From the NCBI RefSeq assembly GCF_900105345.1, contig NZ_FNSN01000003.1:744001-808000 (forward strand): DNA of 64,000 nt, in the 5' to 3' direction. The stretch is from Arthrobacter woluwensis (GTDB taxonomy: Bacteria > Actinomycetota > Actinomycetes > Actinomycetales > Micrococcaceae). The position numbers were made by a program, and so were the translations under genes. The first letter of the stretch is position 1; every line of letters begins with the position of its first letter. Shown here in pieces: positions 8,536-17,067 of the stretch. The notes below the pieces were generated by a model. It was given only the letters and a program-made list of their open reading frames with translations. It was not told where the DNA came from and ran no database searches.

Positions 8536-10170
8536 TTAGGAAGCGGGGCGCTTGTCTGCGTCGGTCAGGAAGTTCTCGAACTCGGAGTCGGGGCCCGGAT
8601 CGCATCCGGTGGCGCCCGCGACGACCTCGCCCGTGGGAGCGACCTGCGGCTCCTCGGATGGCTCGGCCGTGGGGGCGGGGACCGCCTGGGTGTCGGCCGG
8701 AGCCTCGTCCTCGCGCTCCAGCAGGTTCTTGCCGAGCAGCTCCGGATCCGGAAGGGCGATCGGGTACTTGCCCGTGAAGCAGGCGGTGCAGAGGCGTTCG
8801 CGCGGCTGGTGGGTCGCGGCGATCATGCCGTCCTCGGAGATGTACGCCAGCGAGTCCGCGCCGATCGCCTTGGAGATCTCCTCGATGGAGGCGCCGGAGG
8901 CGATCAGTTCCGCGCGGGATGCGAAGTCGATGCCGTAGAAGCACGGCCACTGCACGGGCGGCGAGGAGATCTTGACGTGGACCTCCTTGGCCCCGGCCTC
9001 CCGCAGCATGCGCACGATGGCGCGCTGGGTGTTGCCGCGCACGATCGAATCGTCCACCACGACCACGCGCTTGCCGCGGATCACGGACTCGAGGGCGTTG
9101 AGCTTGAGGCGGATGCCCAGCTGGCGCAGCGTCTGCGAGGGCTGGATGAAGGTGCGTCCCACATAGGAGTTCTTCACGAAGCCGTGCGCGAACGGGATGC
9201 CGGACTCCTCGGCGTAACCGACGGCGGCGGGGGTGCCGGATTCCGGCACGGGGATGACGATGTCCGCCTCGTGGGTGTTCTCGCGGGCCAGCTGACGGCC
9301 CATCTCCACGCGGGATTCGTAGACGGAGCGGCCGGCGATCGAAGCGTCCGGACGGGCCAGGTAGACGTACTCGAAGACGCAGCCGGCCGGGGTGGCCTCG
9401 GCGAAGCGCTGGGTGCGGACGCCGTTCTCGTCGATGGCCAGGAACTCGCCCGGTTCGATCTCGCGGATGAAGCTCGCGCCGACCGTGGCGAGAGCGGACT
9501 GCTCGGAGGCCACCACCCAGCCGCGCTCCAGGCGGCCGAGCACCAGCGGGCGGATGCCGTAGGTGTCGCGGGCGGCGTAGAGGGTGCCTTCATCCATGAA
9601 GACGAAGCAGAAGCCGCCCTTGATCTTGGGCAGCAGCTCCAGAGCCGTCTGCTCCAGGGTCTTGCCGGTGTCGCCCTCCAGGAGAGCGGTCACGAGCGCC
9701 GTGTCCGAGGTGTTGCCCTGCTTCATCTCGCCGCTGAGCTGGCCGCCGGTGCGGTCCATGATCATCTGGCGGAGTTCGGCGGTGTTGGTCAGGTTGCCGT
9801 TGTGCGCCAGGGCCACGGTGCCGTTGGCGGTCGCCCCCAGGGTCGGCTGGGCGTTGGCCCAGTGACTCGCACCCGTGGTGGAGTACCGGCAGTGCCCCAC
9901 GGCCAGGTGACCCGTGAGGGTGTTGAGGGTGGTCTCGTCGAACACCTGGGACACGAGTCCCATGTCCTTGTAGACGTTGATGCGTTGCCCATCGCTGGTT
10001 GCAATGCCGGCGGATTCCTGTCCGCGGTGCTGCAGAGCGTAAAGGCCGTAGTAGGTCAGTTTTGCCACTTCTTCGCCCGGTGCCCAGACGCCGAAGACGC
10101 CACAGGCGTCCTGGGGGCCTTTTTCGCCGGGAAGAAGATCGTGTGTGAGTTTTCCGTCGCCGCGTGCCAC
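8536..10170 (-). CDS. purF: Amidophosphoribosyltransferase
   Basis: First committed enzyme of purine synthesis, making phosphoribosylamine from PRPP and glutamine. The 544 residues contain an Ntn glutaminase domain whose nucleophile is Cys23 (DACGVFGVW), implying removal of a 22-residue propeptide, and a phosphoribosyltransferase domain with VVVVDDSIVRGNT. Cys residues at AGCVFEY, WPCFYGID and LCTACFTG correspond to the four Fe-S ligands of the Bacillus-type enzyme. The C-terminal ~55 residues are an acidic, Pro/Ala-rich tail, typical of actinobacteria and probably disordered. The GTG start at 10170 has no Shine-Dalgarno sequence but lies 6 bases after GATAAT, so the mRNA is probably leaderless. 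Confidence 0.97.
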   Translation of the reverse strand: MARGDGKLTHDLLPGEKGPQDACGVFGVWAPGEEVAKLTYYGLYALQHRGQESAGIATSDGQRINVYKDMGLVSQVFDETTLNTLTGHLAVGHCRYSTTGASHWANAQPTLGATANGTVALAHNGNLTNTAELRQMIMDRTGGQLSGEMKQGNTSDTALVTALLEGDTGKTLEQTALELLPKIKGGFCFVFMDEGTLYAARDTYGIRPLVLGRLERGWVVASEQSALATVGASFIREIEPGEFLAIDENGVRTQRFAEATPAGCVFEYVYLARPDASIAGRSVYESRVEMGRQLARENTHEADIVIPVPESGTPAAVGYAEESGIPFAHGFVKNSYVGRTFIQPSQTLRQLGIRLKLNALESVIRGKRVVVVDDSIVRGNTQRAIVRMLREAGAKEVHVKISSPPVQWPCFYGIDFASRAELIASGASIEEISKAIGADSLAYISEDGMIAATHQPRERLCTACFTGKYPIALPDPELLGKNLLEREDEAPADTQAVPAPTAEPSEEPQVAPTGEVVAGATGCDPGPDSEFENFLTDADKRPAS

Positions 10171-10182
10171 TGCTCAATTATC
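10171..10182 (-). promoter_or_regulatory. Leaderless promoter -10 element of purF
   Basis: Reading the minus strand, GATAAT (10182-10177) is followed by exactly six bases and then the GTG start. Initiation 6-7 bases after the -10 would place the first transcribed base at or next to the start codon. This matches leaderless genes in actinobacteria. No purine riboswitch-like structure is visible upstream. Confidence 0.5.
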
Positions 10183-10220
10183 GCATGTCCGGAGGGACGC
10201 GCCGCCCTGTGACGGGAAGC

Positions 10221-10244
10221 GCGACGGCGGCCCTCCGCCGTCGT
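10221..10244. terminator. Short GC hairpin between the membrane protein gene and purF
   Basis: Nine-bp arms (CGACGGCGG at 10222-10230 and CCGCCGTCG at 10235-10243) close over the tetraloop CCCT. It lies downstream of the small membrane protein gene and just upstream of the purF promoter, so it probably ends the former transcript. There is no T-run. Confidence 0.5.
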
Positions 10245-10334
10245 GCGCCGGGCGCGGTCGAGAGGGTCGCGGAAAGCGGTGAAGAGCCTGCTCAGCCGCG
10301 GTGCGGCGGCCGTAGGGAAGGTGAGGGGGCGCCG

Positions 10335-10727
10335 TCAGGCGTCGGCGTCCCGTTCGGCCTGCTCGGCCGCTCGGTCCTCTTCCGGGGTGAGGGCCTGAAC
10401 GGTCGCGATGCGGCTGCGCTTGCGGCCCACACGGTCCAGGATCAGTGCCACGATGGCGCCGAGGACGACGCCGATCCCGGCGAACAGGACGGCCAGGAAC
10501 CCGAAGACCGTGCTGGGGTCGTAGGACCGGGCCGGGTTGGAAGCCGACTGCGGGTTGGGGAACCCGAAGGCGGAGATCGCGGCGACGGCCAGGCCGATCA
10601 GACCGCCGAGTACCAGGAACGGCACGTACTTCGGGGCGGTACGCACGGTGATCTGGCGCTGTTCGAACGTCGTGTCGCCGGAGCGGGTGGGGTCCTGCTG
10701 CATGCCTTCAAGGGTATCCCGGATCAC
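10335..10727 (-). CDS. Conserved two-helix membrane protein of unknown function
   Basis: A 130-residue protein with an N-terminal polar stretch, two predicted membrane helices (about residues 34-56 and 73-97), a loop rich in Pro/Ser/Asn between them, and a charged, Ala/Glu-rich cytosolic tail. I do not recognise a named family. The chosen start is the GTG at 10727 with AGGGAA upstream; an internal ATG at 10703 is an alternative but its GAAGG is too close. It is upstream of purF on the same strand, separated by a hairpin, so it is likely transcribed on its own. Confidence 0.7.
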   Translation of the reverse strand: MIRDTLEGMQQDPTRSGDTTFEQRQITVRTAPKYVPFLVLGGLIGLAVAAISAFGFPNPQSASNPARSYDPSTVFGFLAVLFAGIGVVLGAIVALILDRVGRKRSRIATVQALTPEEDRAAEQAERDADA

Positions 10728-10794
10728 TGGACGTTCCCTGCGAGTTGCCCGTGCAGGCCCGCAGGATCGCTCGCCACCCTGCTCCGCACGTACG

Positions 10795-10851
10795 CGAACC
10801 GCCAGTAAAGGCCCGTATGCGGTGGCGATACGGGCCTCTACTGGCGGTTCG
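10795..10851. terminator. Long near-perfect hairpin downstream of the hiuH gene
   Basis: Arms 10795-10818 and 10828-10851 pair over 24 bp with a single mismatch, around a 9-base loop. It starts 22 bp past the stop of the HIU hydrolase gene and lies upstream of the small membrane protein, so it most likely terminates the uraD-hiuH transcript. There is no T-run. Confidence 0.65.
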
Positions 10852-10872
10852 GGGAAGGAGAAGAGGCGAGGG

Positions 10873-11214
10873 TCAGGAGCCCCGGTAGGTGGAGAACGCG
10901 AACGGGCTCAGGAGGAGCGGCACGTGGTAGTGCTCGCCCGTGTCCGCCACGGCGAACGTGAGCTCGACCTCCGGGAAGAACGTGGACTGGCCCTGGCCCT
11001 CGTAGTAGGCGCCGGTGGCGAAGTTGAGCTTGTAGGTGCCGCCGGGGACGGATTCCGGGCCGAGGTTCTTGATCCGGCCGTCGGCGTCGGTGACGCCGCG
11101 CGCGATCTCGTTCCAGGCGCCGTCGGCATTCGCGAACAGGATCACAGGGACGTCGGCGGCGGGGCGGCCGGAGCCGGTGTCCAGGATGTGGGTGGTGATC
11201 TGGGAAACGCTCAT
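10873..11214 (-). CDS. uraH: 5-hydroxyisourate hydrolase (transthyretin-like)
   Basis: Hydrolyses 5-hydroxyisourate, the product of urate oxidase, to OHCU in the cytosol. The 113-residue length is typical of HIUase. The N-terminal ITTHILDTGSGRPA and the C-terminal tetrapeptide YRGS are the two family signatures supplying active-site His, Arg and Ser. The ATG at 11214 overlaps the upstream decarboxylase stop as ATGA, giving tight translational coupling. Unusually, no urate oxidase gene follows or precedes it, although the three are commonly clustered. Confidence 0.95.
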   Translation of the reverse strand: MSVSQITTHILDTGSGRPAADVPVILFANADGAWNEIARGVTDADGRIKNLGPESVPGGTYKLNFATGAYYEGQGQSTFFPEVELTFAVADTGEHYHVPLLLSPFAFSTYRGS

Positions 11215-11708
11215 GCCTGCACGGCTCCTTCCAGGCGGAGCACGGCGATCTGGCGCAGTTGCTCGGCCACGATGATGTCTTCTTCTTCCGGGGTGTTGCC
11301 CAGGCGTTCGTTCAGCGCGGCCAGGATCTCCTGAGCGCTGCGGCCCGCGGCGCGGATCAGGAAGACCCGGCCGAACTTCTGGTCGTAGGCGGCGTTGCCG
11401 GCGGCCAGGGCCTCCTGGACCTCGCGGTCGCTGGGGTCGACGGCGGACTGCTCGTTGCGCGACAGCGAGGCCTCCTTGCTGTCCCCCTGGGCCCGTTCCC
11501 CGATCCGCGGGTGGTGTGCGAGCGCGGCTTCGAGTTCCTCCGCGGTGAACGGGTCCGCGACGGACCCGGCCGTCTCGCTCAGGTCCCCGGCCGAGGCGTA
11601 GGGGCGCGCGTCCACCACGGCCTCGATCCAGCGCTGGATGTCCAGGCACGGGCGGACGACGGCGATGGCGTCCTCCCGCGACAGGGCGTTGAATTCGTCG
11701 AGCGTCAT
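11211..11708 (-). CDS. uraD: OHCU decarboxylase
   Basis: Decarboxylates 2-oxo-4-hydroxy-4-carboxy-5-ureidoimidazoline to S-allantoin. The 165 residues carry the family motif HHPRIGE (catalytic His) and the helix FGRVFLIRAAGRSAQEILAAL with the conserved Arg. Its stop overlaps the HIUase ATG by 4 bp, so the two successive pathway steps are made together. The 15-bp palindrome about 95 bp upstream matches the operator of the allantoin/glyoxylate operon at 29288, so the two units may be co-regulated. Confidence 0.94.
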   Translation of the reverse strand: MTLDEFNALSREDAIAVVRPCLDIQRWIEAVVDARPYASAGDLSETAGSVADPFTAEELEAALAHHPRIGERAQGDSKEASLSRNEQSAVDPSDREVQEALAAGNAAYDQKFGRVFLIRAAGRSAQEILAALNERLGNTPEEEDIIVAEQLRQIAVLRLEGAVQA

Positions 11709-11800
11709 GTGTCCTCTGTCCTCTGCGTGGAGGCGTCCCGGGAGGGGAGGTGCGGGGCCTTGACGCCGCGTGAACCCATCCCGCCGAAAGCTCCTCGCAA

Positions 11801-11844
11801 TTTCGCATTGCGAAAGTTGATTTTCAATATGCGTAATTATTGAA
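11801..11844. promoter_or_regulatory. Tandem palindromic operators upstream of uraD
   Basis: TTTCGCATTGCGAAA (11801-11815) is a perfect palindrome with 7-bp arms and one central base. Exactly 21 bp further, TTTCAATATGCGTAA (11822-11836) matches it at 10 of 15 positions. A separate inverted repeat TTCAATA/TATTGAA (11823-11829, 11838-11844) overlaps the second copy. The site is AT-rich within GC-rich surroundings, fitting a promoter-operator region. The rest of the 288-bp gap (11709-11996) contains a G/C-rich stretch with CGCTCGCGG repeats and no gene I can support. Confidence 0.6.
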
Positions 11845-11996
11845 CGGCTCGAGAGGGGTGGGTGTCAAGCGTCACAGGCGCGCCGACGTGTCACGAAGGC
11901 GATGATCGGCGGGCGCCGGGCGAGCGGCGACCCGCCGTCGTCGCGCACCCGGCGACGCGGCAGCCCGATGCCACGCGCTCGCGGCGCTCGCGGCGC

Positions 11997-12716
11997 TCAG
12001 CCGACGGGCATGACCGCGGTGTGGGCCGTGAAGTGGCGACCCAGGCGGTAGGAGACCGAGCCCGGAGCCGCGTGCACGGCGTCGCCCGGGTCCACCGAGG
12101 GGCTCACGGCCACGATCGCGCGGCCGGCGTCGCTCACCAGGGCCGCCTCGGGCCCCAGGGTCCGCAGGGACGCGAGGGCCATCACCTCGAGATTCTGTGC
12201 CGTGATGTCCAGGCCGACGATGCCCGCCACGAGACCGTCGCGGAACACCGGGTGGGTGAAGGTGCAGACGTATTCGTCCGTGCACAGCAGGTCGATGTAC
12301 GGGCCGGTGACGTGCGGCAGGCCGGTCGAGACGGGGACGCGGAACCACTCGGCCCGCATGTATCGGCTGACGGGCTGAGGGCTGAAGTTCGCCAGGGCGT
12401 CGACGCGCTCCATGTCGTCGCCCTGCCACCAGGCGATGTAGCTGCGGTCGGGCGCCAGGAGGCCGAGGTTGGCAACGAAACCGGCCCCCGCGAACGGGGA
12501 ACCCGGCTGGTGGAGCAGCGCTTCGACGGCGGGCCGGATGACCTTGTCCACGGCGGTGCTCGTGATCCGGGGCGTGGCCGCGAGCCAGGCGGTGGTCTGC
12601 TCCGCCCAGGTCACCAGGCGGCTGTCCAGGGTGTCGAGCAGGGTGTTCAGGTGCCGGATGGACTCGGGGGCGTCCTCGGCGGGCTGGGGAAGGGTGATGG
12701 GGTCAGTGTGTGTCAT
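11997..12716 (-). CDS. Soluble Cache (PDC) sensor-domain protein
   Basis: A 239-residue protein with no signal peptide and no membrane helix. A helical N-terminal part (about 15-75) leads into a Cache/PDC-type sensor fold (about 75-235), suggested by DRSYIAWWQGDD, RAEWFRVPVSTG, HVTGPYIDLLCTDEYVCTFTHP and VGLDITAQNLEVMAL. Such domains are normally extracellular parts of chemoreceptors or histidine kinases. Here the gene overlaps the end of a GntR regulator gene by 14 bp, so the protein probably stays in the cytosol and senses a small ligand together with, or for, that regulator. The function is inferred from context. Confidence 0.72.
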   Translation of the reverse strand: MTHTDPITLPQPAEDAPESIRHLNTLLDTLDSRLVTWAEQTTAWLAATPRITSTAVDKVIRPAVEALLHQPGSPFAGAGFVANLGLLAPDRSYIAWWQGDDMERVDALANFSPQPVSRYMRAEWFRVPVSTGLPHVTGPYIDLLCTDEYVCTFTHPVFRDGLVAGIVGLDITAQNLEVMALASLRTLGPEAALVSDAGRAIVAVSPSVDPGDAVHAAPGSVSYRLGRHFTAHTAVMPVG

Positions 12717-13485
12717 GAGCCGCCTCCTTGCGGCTGAGCTGCTCCGAGGAGAGTTCGTTGAGCAGCCATGAACTGATGTTCTGGATGAGTTCGCGCACCA
12801 GGGACTCTGCGGTGGGGGGATCGTGCTGTCCGATGGCGGTGGCGATGGCGTGATGGAGCCGGGTGGCCTCCACGCGAAAAGCTTGTTCCCCGAAGGGCAG
12901 CAGCGTCAAGGTGCCGAGCTCCGCCTGGATGCGGAGCAGCTCGCGGGCCAGGCGCGCGGATCGCGCGGCGGCGGCGATCTCCAGGACGAATTCGGAGTGC
13001 GCCATGCGCCAGGCGAGGGGATCCTCGGTGTCCTTGCCGGGCAGGAAGGCGAGTTCCTCGAGGGTGTCGACGTCGTCCGCGGTGGCACGCCGGGCCGCCA
13101 GGCCGGCGCAGGCCGACGCGATGGCCTGGTAATGCAGGTTCAGGTCGCTGATCTGAAGCCGGGTGAGAGAGGCGAGGCGCTGGCGGGCCTTCTGCGGGGA
13201 TGGCAGGGCGTCGTCGGCGATGAAGCTGCCGCCGCTGCGCCCGCGGACCGTGCGGATGAGCCCCTGGCCCCGCAGCTGGGACAGGGCTTCGCGGGTGGTG
13301 ACGGCCGAGACGCCCAGGGCGGAGGCGAGTTCCACTTCATTGGGCAGGCGCTGCCCGGCCGTGAGCAGGCCGGTCTCGATGGCCAGTTCGATCCGGGAGC
13401 AGACCTCGTCCACCAGGCCCCCGGACTTGATGGGGGTGAACAGCGCGGCGAGGCTGCGGGACGCGCCGAGGGGTGAGAGCGACAT
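12703..13485 (-). CDS. GntR/FadR-type (FCD) transcriptional regulator
   Basis: A 260-residue regulator with a winged helix at about residues 15-85 (GQRLPNEVELASALGVSAVTTREAL) and an all-helical FCD ligand domain at about 110-245, with His in RMAHSEFVLEI and TRLHHAIATAI as likely metal ligands. I start it at 13485 (MSLSPLGA), which has GGAGGGGG upstream; the frame extends to 13563 without a ribosome site. It is divergent from the polyamine-type ABC importer and overlaps the Cache gene, so it likely controls this transporter. No clear palindromic operator was found in the 227-bp divergent gap 13486-13712, only AT-rich sequence around 13590-13620. Confidence 0.88.
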   Translation of the reverse strand: MSLSPLGASRSLAALFTPIKSGGLVDEVCSRIELAIETGLLTAGQRLPNEVELASALGVSAVTTREALSQLRGQGLIRTVRGRSGGSFIADDALPSPQKARQRLASLTRLQISDLNLHYQAIASACAGLAARRATADDVDTLEELAFLPGKDTEDPLAWRMAHSEFVLEIAAAARSARLARELLRIQAELGTLTLLPFGEQAFRVEATRLHHAIATAIGQHDPPTAESLVRELIQNISSWLLNELSSEQLSRKEAAHDTH

Positions 13486-13712
13486 CCGTGAACCCCCTCC
13501 TGGCGTGGCTCCCCGCGGCGTCGGTGCGGCTGGAGCAGGCCGGGATCCCGGCTTACACGCCATGCTAGCCGGGCTCGGAATCAGGGTCTATACATAAATC
13601 CTCTTAAGTAATAGTCTTTAGCCCAGAAGTTGCATGTGAGCCACGTCACGGTGGCCGCGCACTCCGGATTCCGGGCCGTGAAAGGGCCCCTGACCACAGA
13701 AAAGGCACTGCG

Positions 13713-14801
13713 ATGAGCGAACAGGCGATGCGCCCCACGGCATCCTCCACGGCGGTGGACGCCCCCGAGACGCGGGACGCGGTTCCGGCCATCCGGCTGA
13801 AGAACCTCGTCAAGACCTTCGGCGAAGTGAACGCCGTGGACGGCGTGGACCTGGACATCCGCCAGGGCGAGTTCTTCTCCATGCTGGGACCGTCCGGCTC
13901 CGGCAAGACCACCGTGCTGCGCATGATCGCAGGCTTCGAACTCCCCACCTCGGGGACCATCGAACTCGACGGCGTGGACGTCAGCACCAAGGCGCCCTTC
14001 GAACGGGATGTCAGCACCGTCTTCCAGGACTATGCGCTCTTCCCCCACATGTCCCTGATCGACAACGTCGCCTACGGACTCCGGGTCCGGGGGATGGCGA
14101 AGGCCGAGCGACGGGAACGCGCGGCGGAAGCCCTGGACCGGGTCCAGCTCGGCAAATTCCTGGACCGCCGCCCCGCGCAGCTCTCGGGCGGCCAGCGGCA
14201 GCGCGTCGCCCTCGCCCGGGCCCTCGTGGTGGAGCCCAAGGTCCTCCTCCTCGACGAACCGCTCGGCGCCCTGGACCTCAAGCTCCGGCAGCAGATGCAG
14301 ATCGAACTCAAGGAACTTCAGCGCTCCCTCGGCATCACCTTCATCTTCGTCACCCACGACCAGGAGGAGGCCCTGACCATGAGCGACCGGATCGGGGTGT
14401 TCAGCAACGGCAGGATCGCCCAGATCGGCTCCGCCCACGAGATCTACCAGCGTCCCCTCAGCGGCTTCGTGGCCAACTTCGTCGGCACCTCGAACATCCT
14501 CCCCTCCGGGATCGGCGGCACCGAGGCCGGCCCCGGCGCCAGTTTCGTGCTCCGCCCCGAACGGCTGCGCCTCGACTGGGAGGCCGCGGCACACGACGCC
14601 GGCCCTCGCACCCTGAGCGGCCAGGTCACCTCGGCCGTCTACATCGGACACGCCACCCAAGTCCACATCGCCCTGGACGCGGGTCCGACGGTCGTCGCGC
14701 TCCTTCACGAGGACGTGCCGGACACGGACGCCCTCGAAGGCCGGCGGGTCACCGTCTCCTGGGCCGAACGGGACGCCGTCTGGCTGCCCGAGGCGGCCTG
14801 A
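13713..14801 (+). CDS. ABC importer ATPase, spermidine/putrescine type (PotA-like)
   Basis: Cytosolic ATPase powering the importer encoded next. The 362 residues show Walker A GPSGSGKTT, Q-loop VFQDYALFPHM, signature LSGGQRQRVALARAL, Walker B VLLLDEPLGALD and the H-loop VTHDQEEAL, followed by a C-terminal TOBE domain (about 280-360). The ATG is preceded by AAAAGG. It opens a four-gene unit potA-D-B-C read left to right and divergent from the GntR-Cache pair. The substrate need not be a polyamine; this family also imports other amines and iron chelates. Confidence 0.93.
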   Translation: MSEQAMRPTASSTAVDAPETRDAVPAIRLKNLVKTFGEVNAVDGVDLDIRQGEFFSMLGPSGSGKTTVLRMIAGFELPTSGTIELDGVDVSTKAPFERDVSTVFQDYALFPHMSLIDNVAYGLRVRGMAKAERRERAAEALDRVQLGKFLDRRPAQLSGGQRQRVALARALVVEPKVLLLDEPLGALDLKLRQQMQIELKELQRSLGITFIFVTHDQEEALTMSDRIGVFSNGRIAQIGSAHEIYQRPLSGFVANFVGTSNILPSGIGGTEAGPGASFVLRPERLRLDWEAAAHDAGPRTLSGQVTSAVYIGHATQVHIALDAGPTVVALLHEDVPDTDALEGRRVTVSWAERDAVWLPEAA

Positions 14802-14930
14802 CGCCCGGCCTGGCCCGGGCTCCCGGAACCCGGCCCGGCGCGAACGCCGGCACCCGGCCGGCCGTGCGCCGTCGTCGTTCCCCCAGCACCTCACGATTCA
14901 CTCAGCAGTAAGCACCGAAAGGACAGAACA

Positions 14931-16118
14931 GTGGCTCAGAACAGCATGCGCCTCAAGGTGGCGGGCATCGCAGCCGTCGCCGCGCTCGCCCTCACCGCCT
15001 GTGGCACCTCCAGCGGAGGCGGCGGCAGTGCCGCCCAGACCCCGGCCATGAAGGAGATCGGACAGGGCGAAGGGCAGGTGTCCATCCTCGGCTGGCCCGG
15101 CTACGTCGAGGACGGCTCCAACGACCCCAAGGTCGACTGGGTGACGCCCTTCGAGAAGGAGACCGGCTGCAAGGTCAGCTTCAAGCCGTTCGGCACGTCG
15201 GACGAGGCCGTCACCCTCATGCGGACCGGCCAGTACGACGTCATCTCCGCCTCCGGTGACGCCTCGCTGCGCCTGGTGGCCGGCGGCGACGTCCAGCAGG
15301 TCAACACCGGTCTGCTGAAGAACTATGGCGACATCTCGCCGTTCCTCAAGGACAAGGCCTGGAACACCGTGGACGGCAAGAACTACGGCGTGCCGCACGG
15401 CTGGGGCGCCAACGTCCTGATGTACCGCACGGACAAGGTGAGCCCCGCACCCACCTCCTGGAAGTCCGTGTTCGAGGACGGCTCGCAGCACGCGGGCAAG
15501 GTCACCGCCTACGACTCGCCGATCTACATCGCGGACGCCGCCATGTACCTCATGAAGCACCAGCCGGATCTGGGCATCAAGAACCCGTACGCGCTGGATG
15601 AGAAGCAGTTGGACGCCGCGAAGAACCTGCTCAAGGACCAGAAGAAGAACGTCGGCGAGTACTGGAACGACGTCACCAAGGAGGTCCAGTCCTTCGCCTC
15701 CGGTTCGACCGTCATCGGCACCACCTGGCAGGTGGGAGCGAACATCGCCACCGGAAACGGGACCAAGGTCGCCACCGTGCTGCCCGAGGAAGGCGCCACC
15801 GGCTGGTCCGACACCTGGATGATCGGGTCCAAGACCAAGAACCCGAACTGCTCCTACAAGTGGCTCGACTACATCGCCAGCCCCAAGGCCCAGGCCGCCG
15901 TGGCCGAGTACTTCGGCGAGGCCCCGGCGAACCCGAAGGCCTGTGAGCTGACCACGGACAAGAAGTTCTGCGACAGCTACCACGTCAAGGACGCCGACTA
16001 CGCGTCCAAGATCTGGTACTGGACCACGCCCGTGGAGAAGTGCCTGGACGGCCGCACCGATGCCAAGTGCACGGATTACTCGGCCTGGACCAAGGCCTGG
16101 ACGGAAATCAAGGGCTGA
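14931..16118 (+). CDS. ABC substrate-binding lipoprotein (PotD-like)
   Basis: A 395-residue extracytoplasmic solute-binding protein. The signal peptide ends in the lipobox LTAC, so Cys24 is lipid-modified and anchors it to the membrane. The mature part follows the PotD/SBP_bac_8 pattern (SILGWPGYVEDG, LMRTGQYDVISAS, VPHGWGANVLMY, IASPKAQAAVAEYF). Six further Cys residues near the C-terminus (CSYKW, ACELTTDKKFC, EKCLDGRTDAKC) could form disulfides. It starts with GTG preceded by GAAAGGA. The 129-bp gap after the ATPase gene is C/G-rich, with no clear separate promoter. Confidence 0.92.
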   Translation: MAQNSMRLKVAGIAAVAALALTACGTSSGGGGSAAQTPAMKEIGQGEGQVSILGWPGYVEDGSNDPKVDWVTPFEKETGCKVSFKPFGTSDEAVTLMRTGQYDVISASGDASLRLVAGGDVQQVNTGLLKNYGDISPFLKDKAWNTVDGKNYGVPHGWGANVLMYRTDKVSPAPTSWKSVFEDGSQHAGKVTAYDSPIYIADAAMYLMKHQPDLGIKNPYALDEKQLDAAKNLLKDQKKNVGEYWNDVTKEVQSFASGSTVIGTTWQVGANIATGNGTKVATVLPEEGATGWSDTWMIGSKTKNPNCSYKWLDYIASPKAQAAVAEYFGEAPANPKACELTTDKKFCDSYHVKDADYASKIWYWTTPVEKCLDGRTDAKCTDYSAWTKAWTEIKG

Positions 16119-16120
16119 TC

Positions 16121-17056
16121 ATGTCACTCCAGCTCAGCCGGCCCGGCGTCGATCCGGGACGGGGAGGCGCCTCCGGCGGCGTCCCCCGGGCCAAAGTGAG
16201 CCCGCTCTCCGGGTTCCTGTACCGCTCACCCCGTGCCCGCCTGGCGGGTCTGCTCACGGCGCCGGCCGGCTGGCTGGTCCTCGTCTACATCGCGGCCCTC
16301 GCGACCCTGCTCATCACCGCACTGTGGAGCGTGGACACGTTCACCGGCAAGGTGTCCCAGGTCTGGACCCTGGACAACATCAAGCAGGCGCTCTTCGACC
16401 CGGTGTACCAGGGCATCGCCCTGCGCACGCTGTGGATCGCCGTGCTCGTGACGGTGATCGACGCCGTCGTCGCCATCCCGCTGGCCTTCTTCATCGCTAA
16501 GGTGGCCTCCGCCCGCTGGCAGAAACTCCTGCTGGCCGCGGTCCTCATGCCGCTCTGGGCGAGCTACCTCGTCAAGGCGTACGCCTGGCGGAACGTCCTG
16601 GCGGAGGGCGGCCTGCTCGAATGGCTGGGCGCCCCGCTCGGGGTGAGCTCTCCCGGGTATTCGGAGACGGCCGTGATCCTCACGCTCTCCTACATCTGGC
16701 TGCCGTACATGATCCTGCCGATCCACGCCGGTTTCGAGAAGGTGCCCGGCAATCTGCTCGAGGCCTCCGGTGACCTGGGCGCCAAGCCCTGGACGACGGT
16801 GCGCCTGGTGGTCATGCCGTTGCTGGTGCCGTCGATCATCGCGGGGACCATCTTCACGTTCTCGCTGACGCTGGGCGACTACATCACGGCGCAGATCGTG
16901 GGCGGCAAGACCCAGATGCTCGGCACCGTGGTCTACAGCAATGTGGGCGCGGCGAACAATCTGCCCTTCGCGTCGGCGGTCTCCCTGATCCCGATCGCGA
17001 TCATCATGATCTACCTGCTGGTGGTGCGCCGGACCGGCGCCCTGGACGAGCTGTAA
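16121..17056 (+). CDS. ABC importer permease, PotB-like
   Basis: A 311-residue membrane permease with about six helices. The EAA loop LLEASGDLGAKPWTTVRLVVMPLL contacts the ATPase. The open frame begins at 16040, but I place the start at ATG 16121, two bases after the binding-protein stop, with AAGGG upstream and an N-terminal cytosolic segment before helix 1. It forms a heterodimer with the next permease. Helix GTIFTFSLTLGDYITAQIVGG is typical of PotB. Confidence 0.92.
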   Translation: MSLQLSRPGVDPGRGGASGGVPRAKVSPLSGFLYRSPRARLAGLLTAPAGWLVLVYIAALATLLITALWSVDTFTGKVSQVWTLDNIKQALFDPVYQGIALRTLWIAVLVTVIDAVVAIPLAFFIAKVASARWQKLLLAAVLMPLWASYLVKAYAWRNVLAEGGLLEWLGAPLGVSSPGYSETAVILTLSYIWLPYMILPIHAGFEKVPGNLLEASGDLGAKPWTTVRLVVMPLLVPSIIAGTIFTFSLTLGDYITAQIVGGKTQMLGTVVYSNVGAANNLPFASAVSLIPIAIIMIYLLVVRRTGALDEL

Positions 17057-17067
17057 GGAGGCGTCCC

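Noticed and set aside
6457-10212. Open frame of 1251 codons on the plus strand antisense to purM and purF
   Set aside because: High-GC shadow frame: composition is His/Gly/Arg-rich with no domain, and it spans two certain genes and two intergenic gaps.
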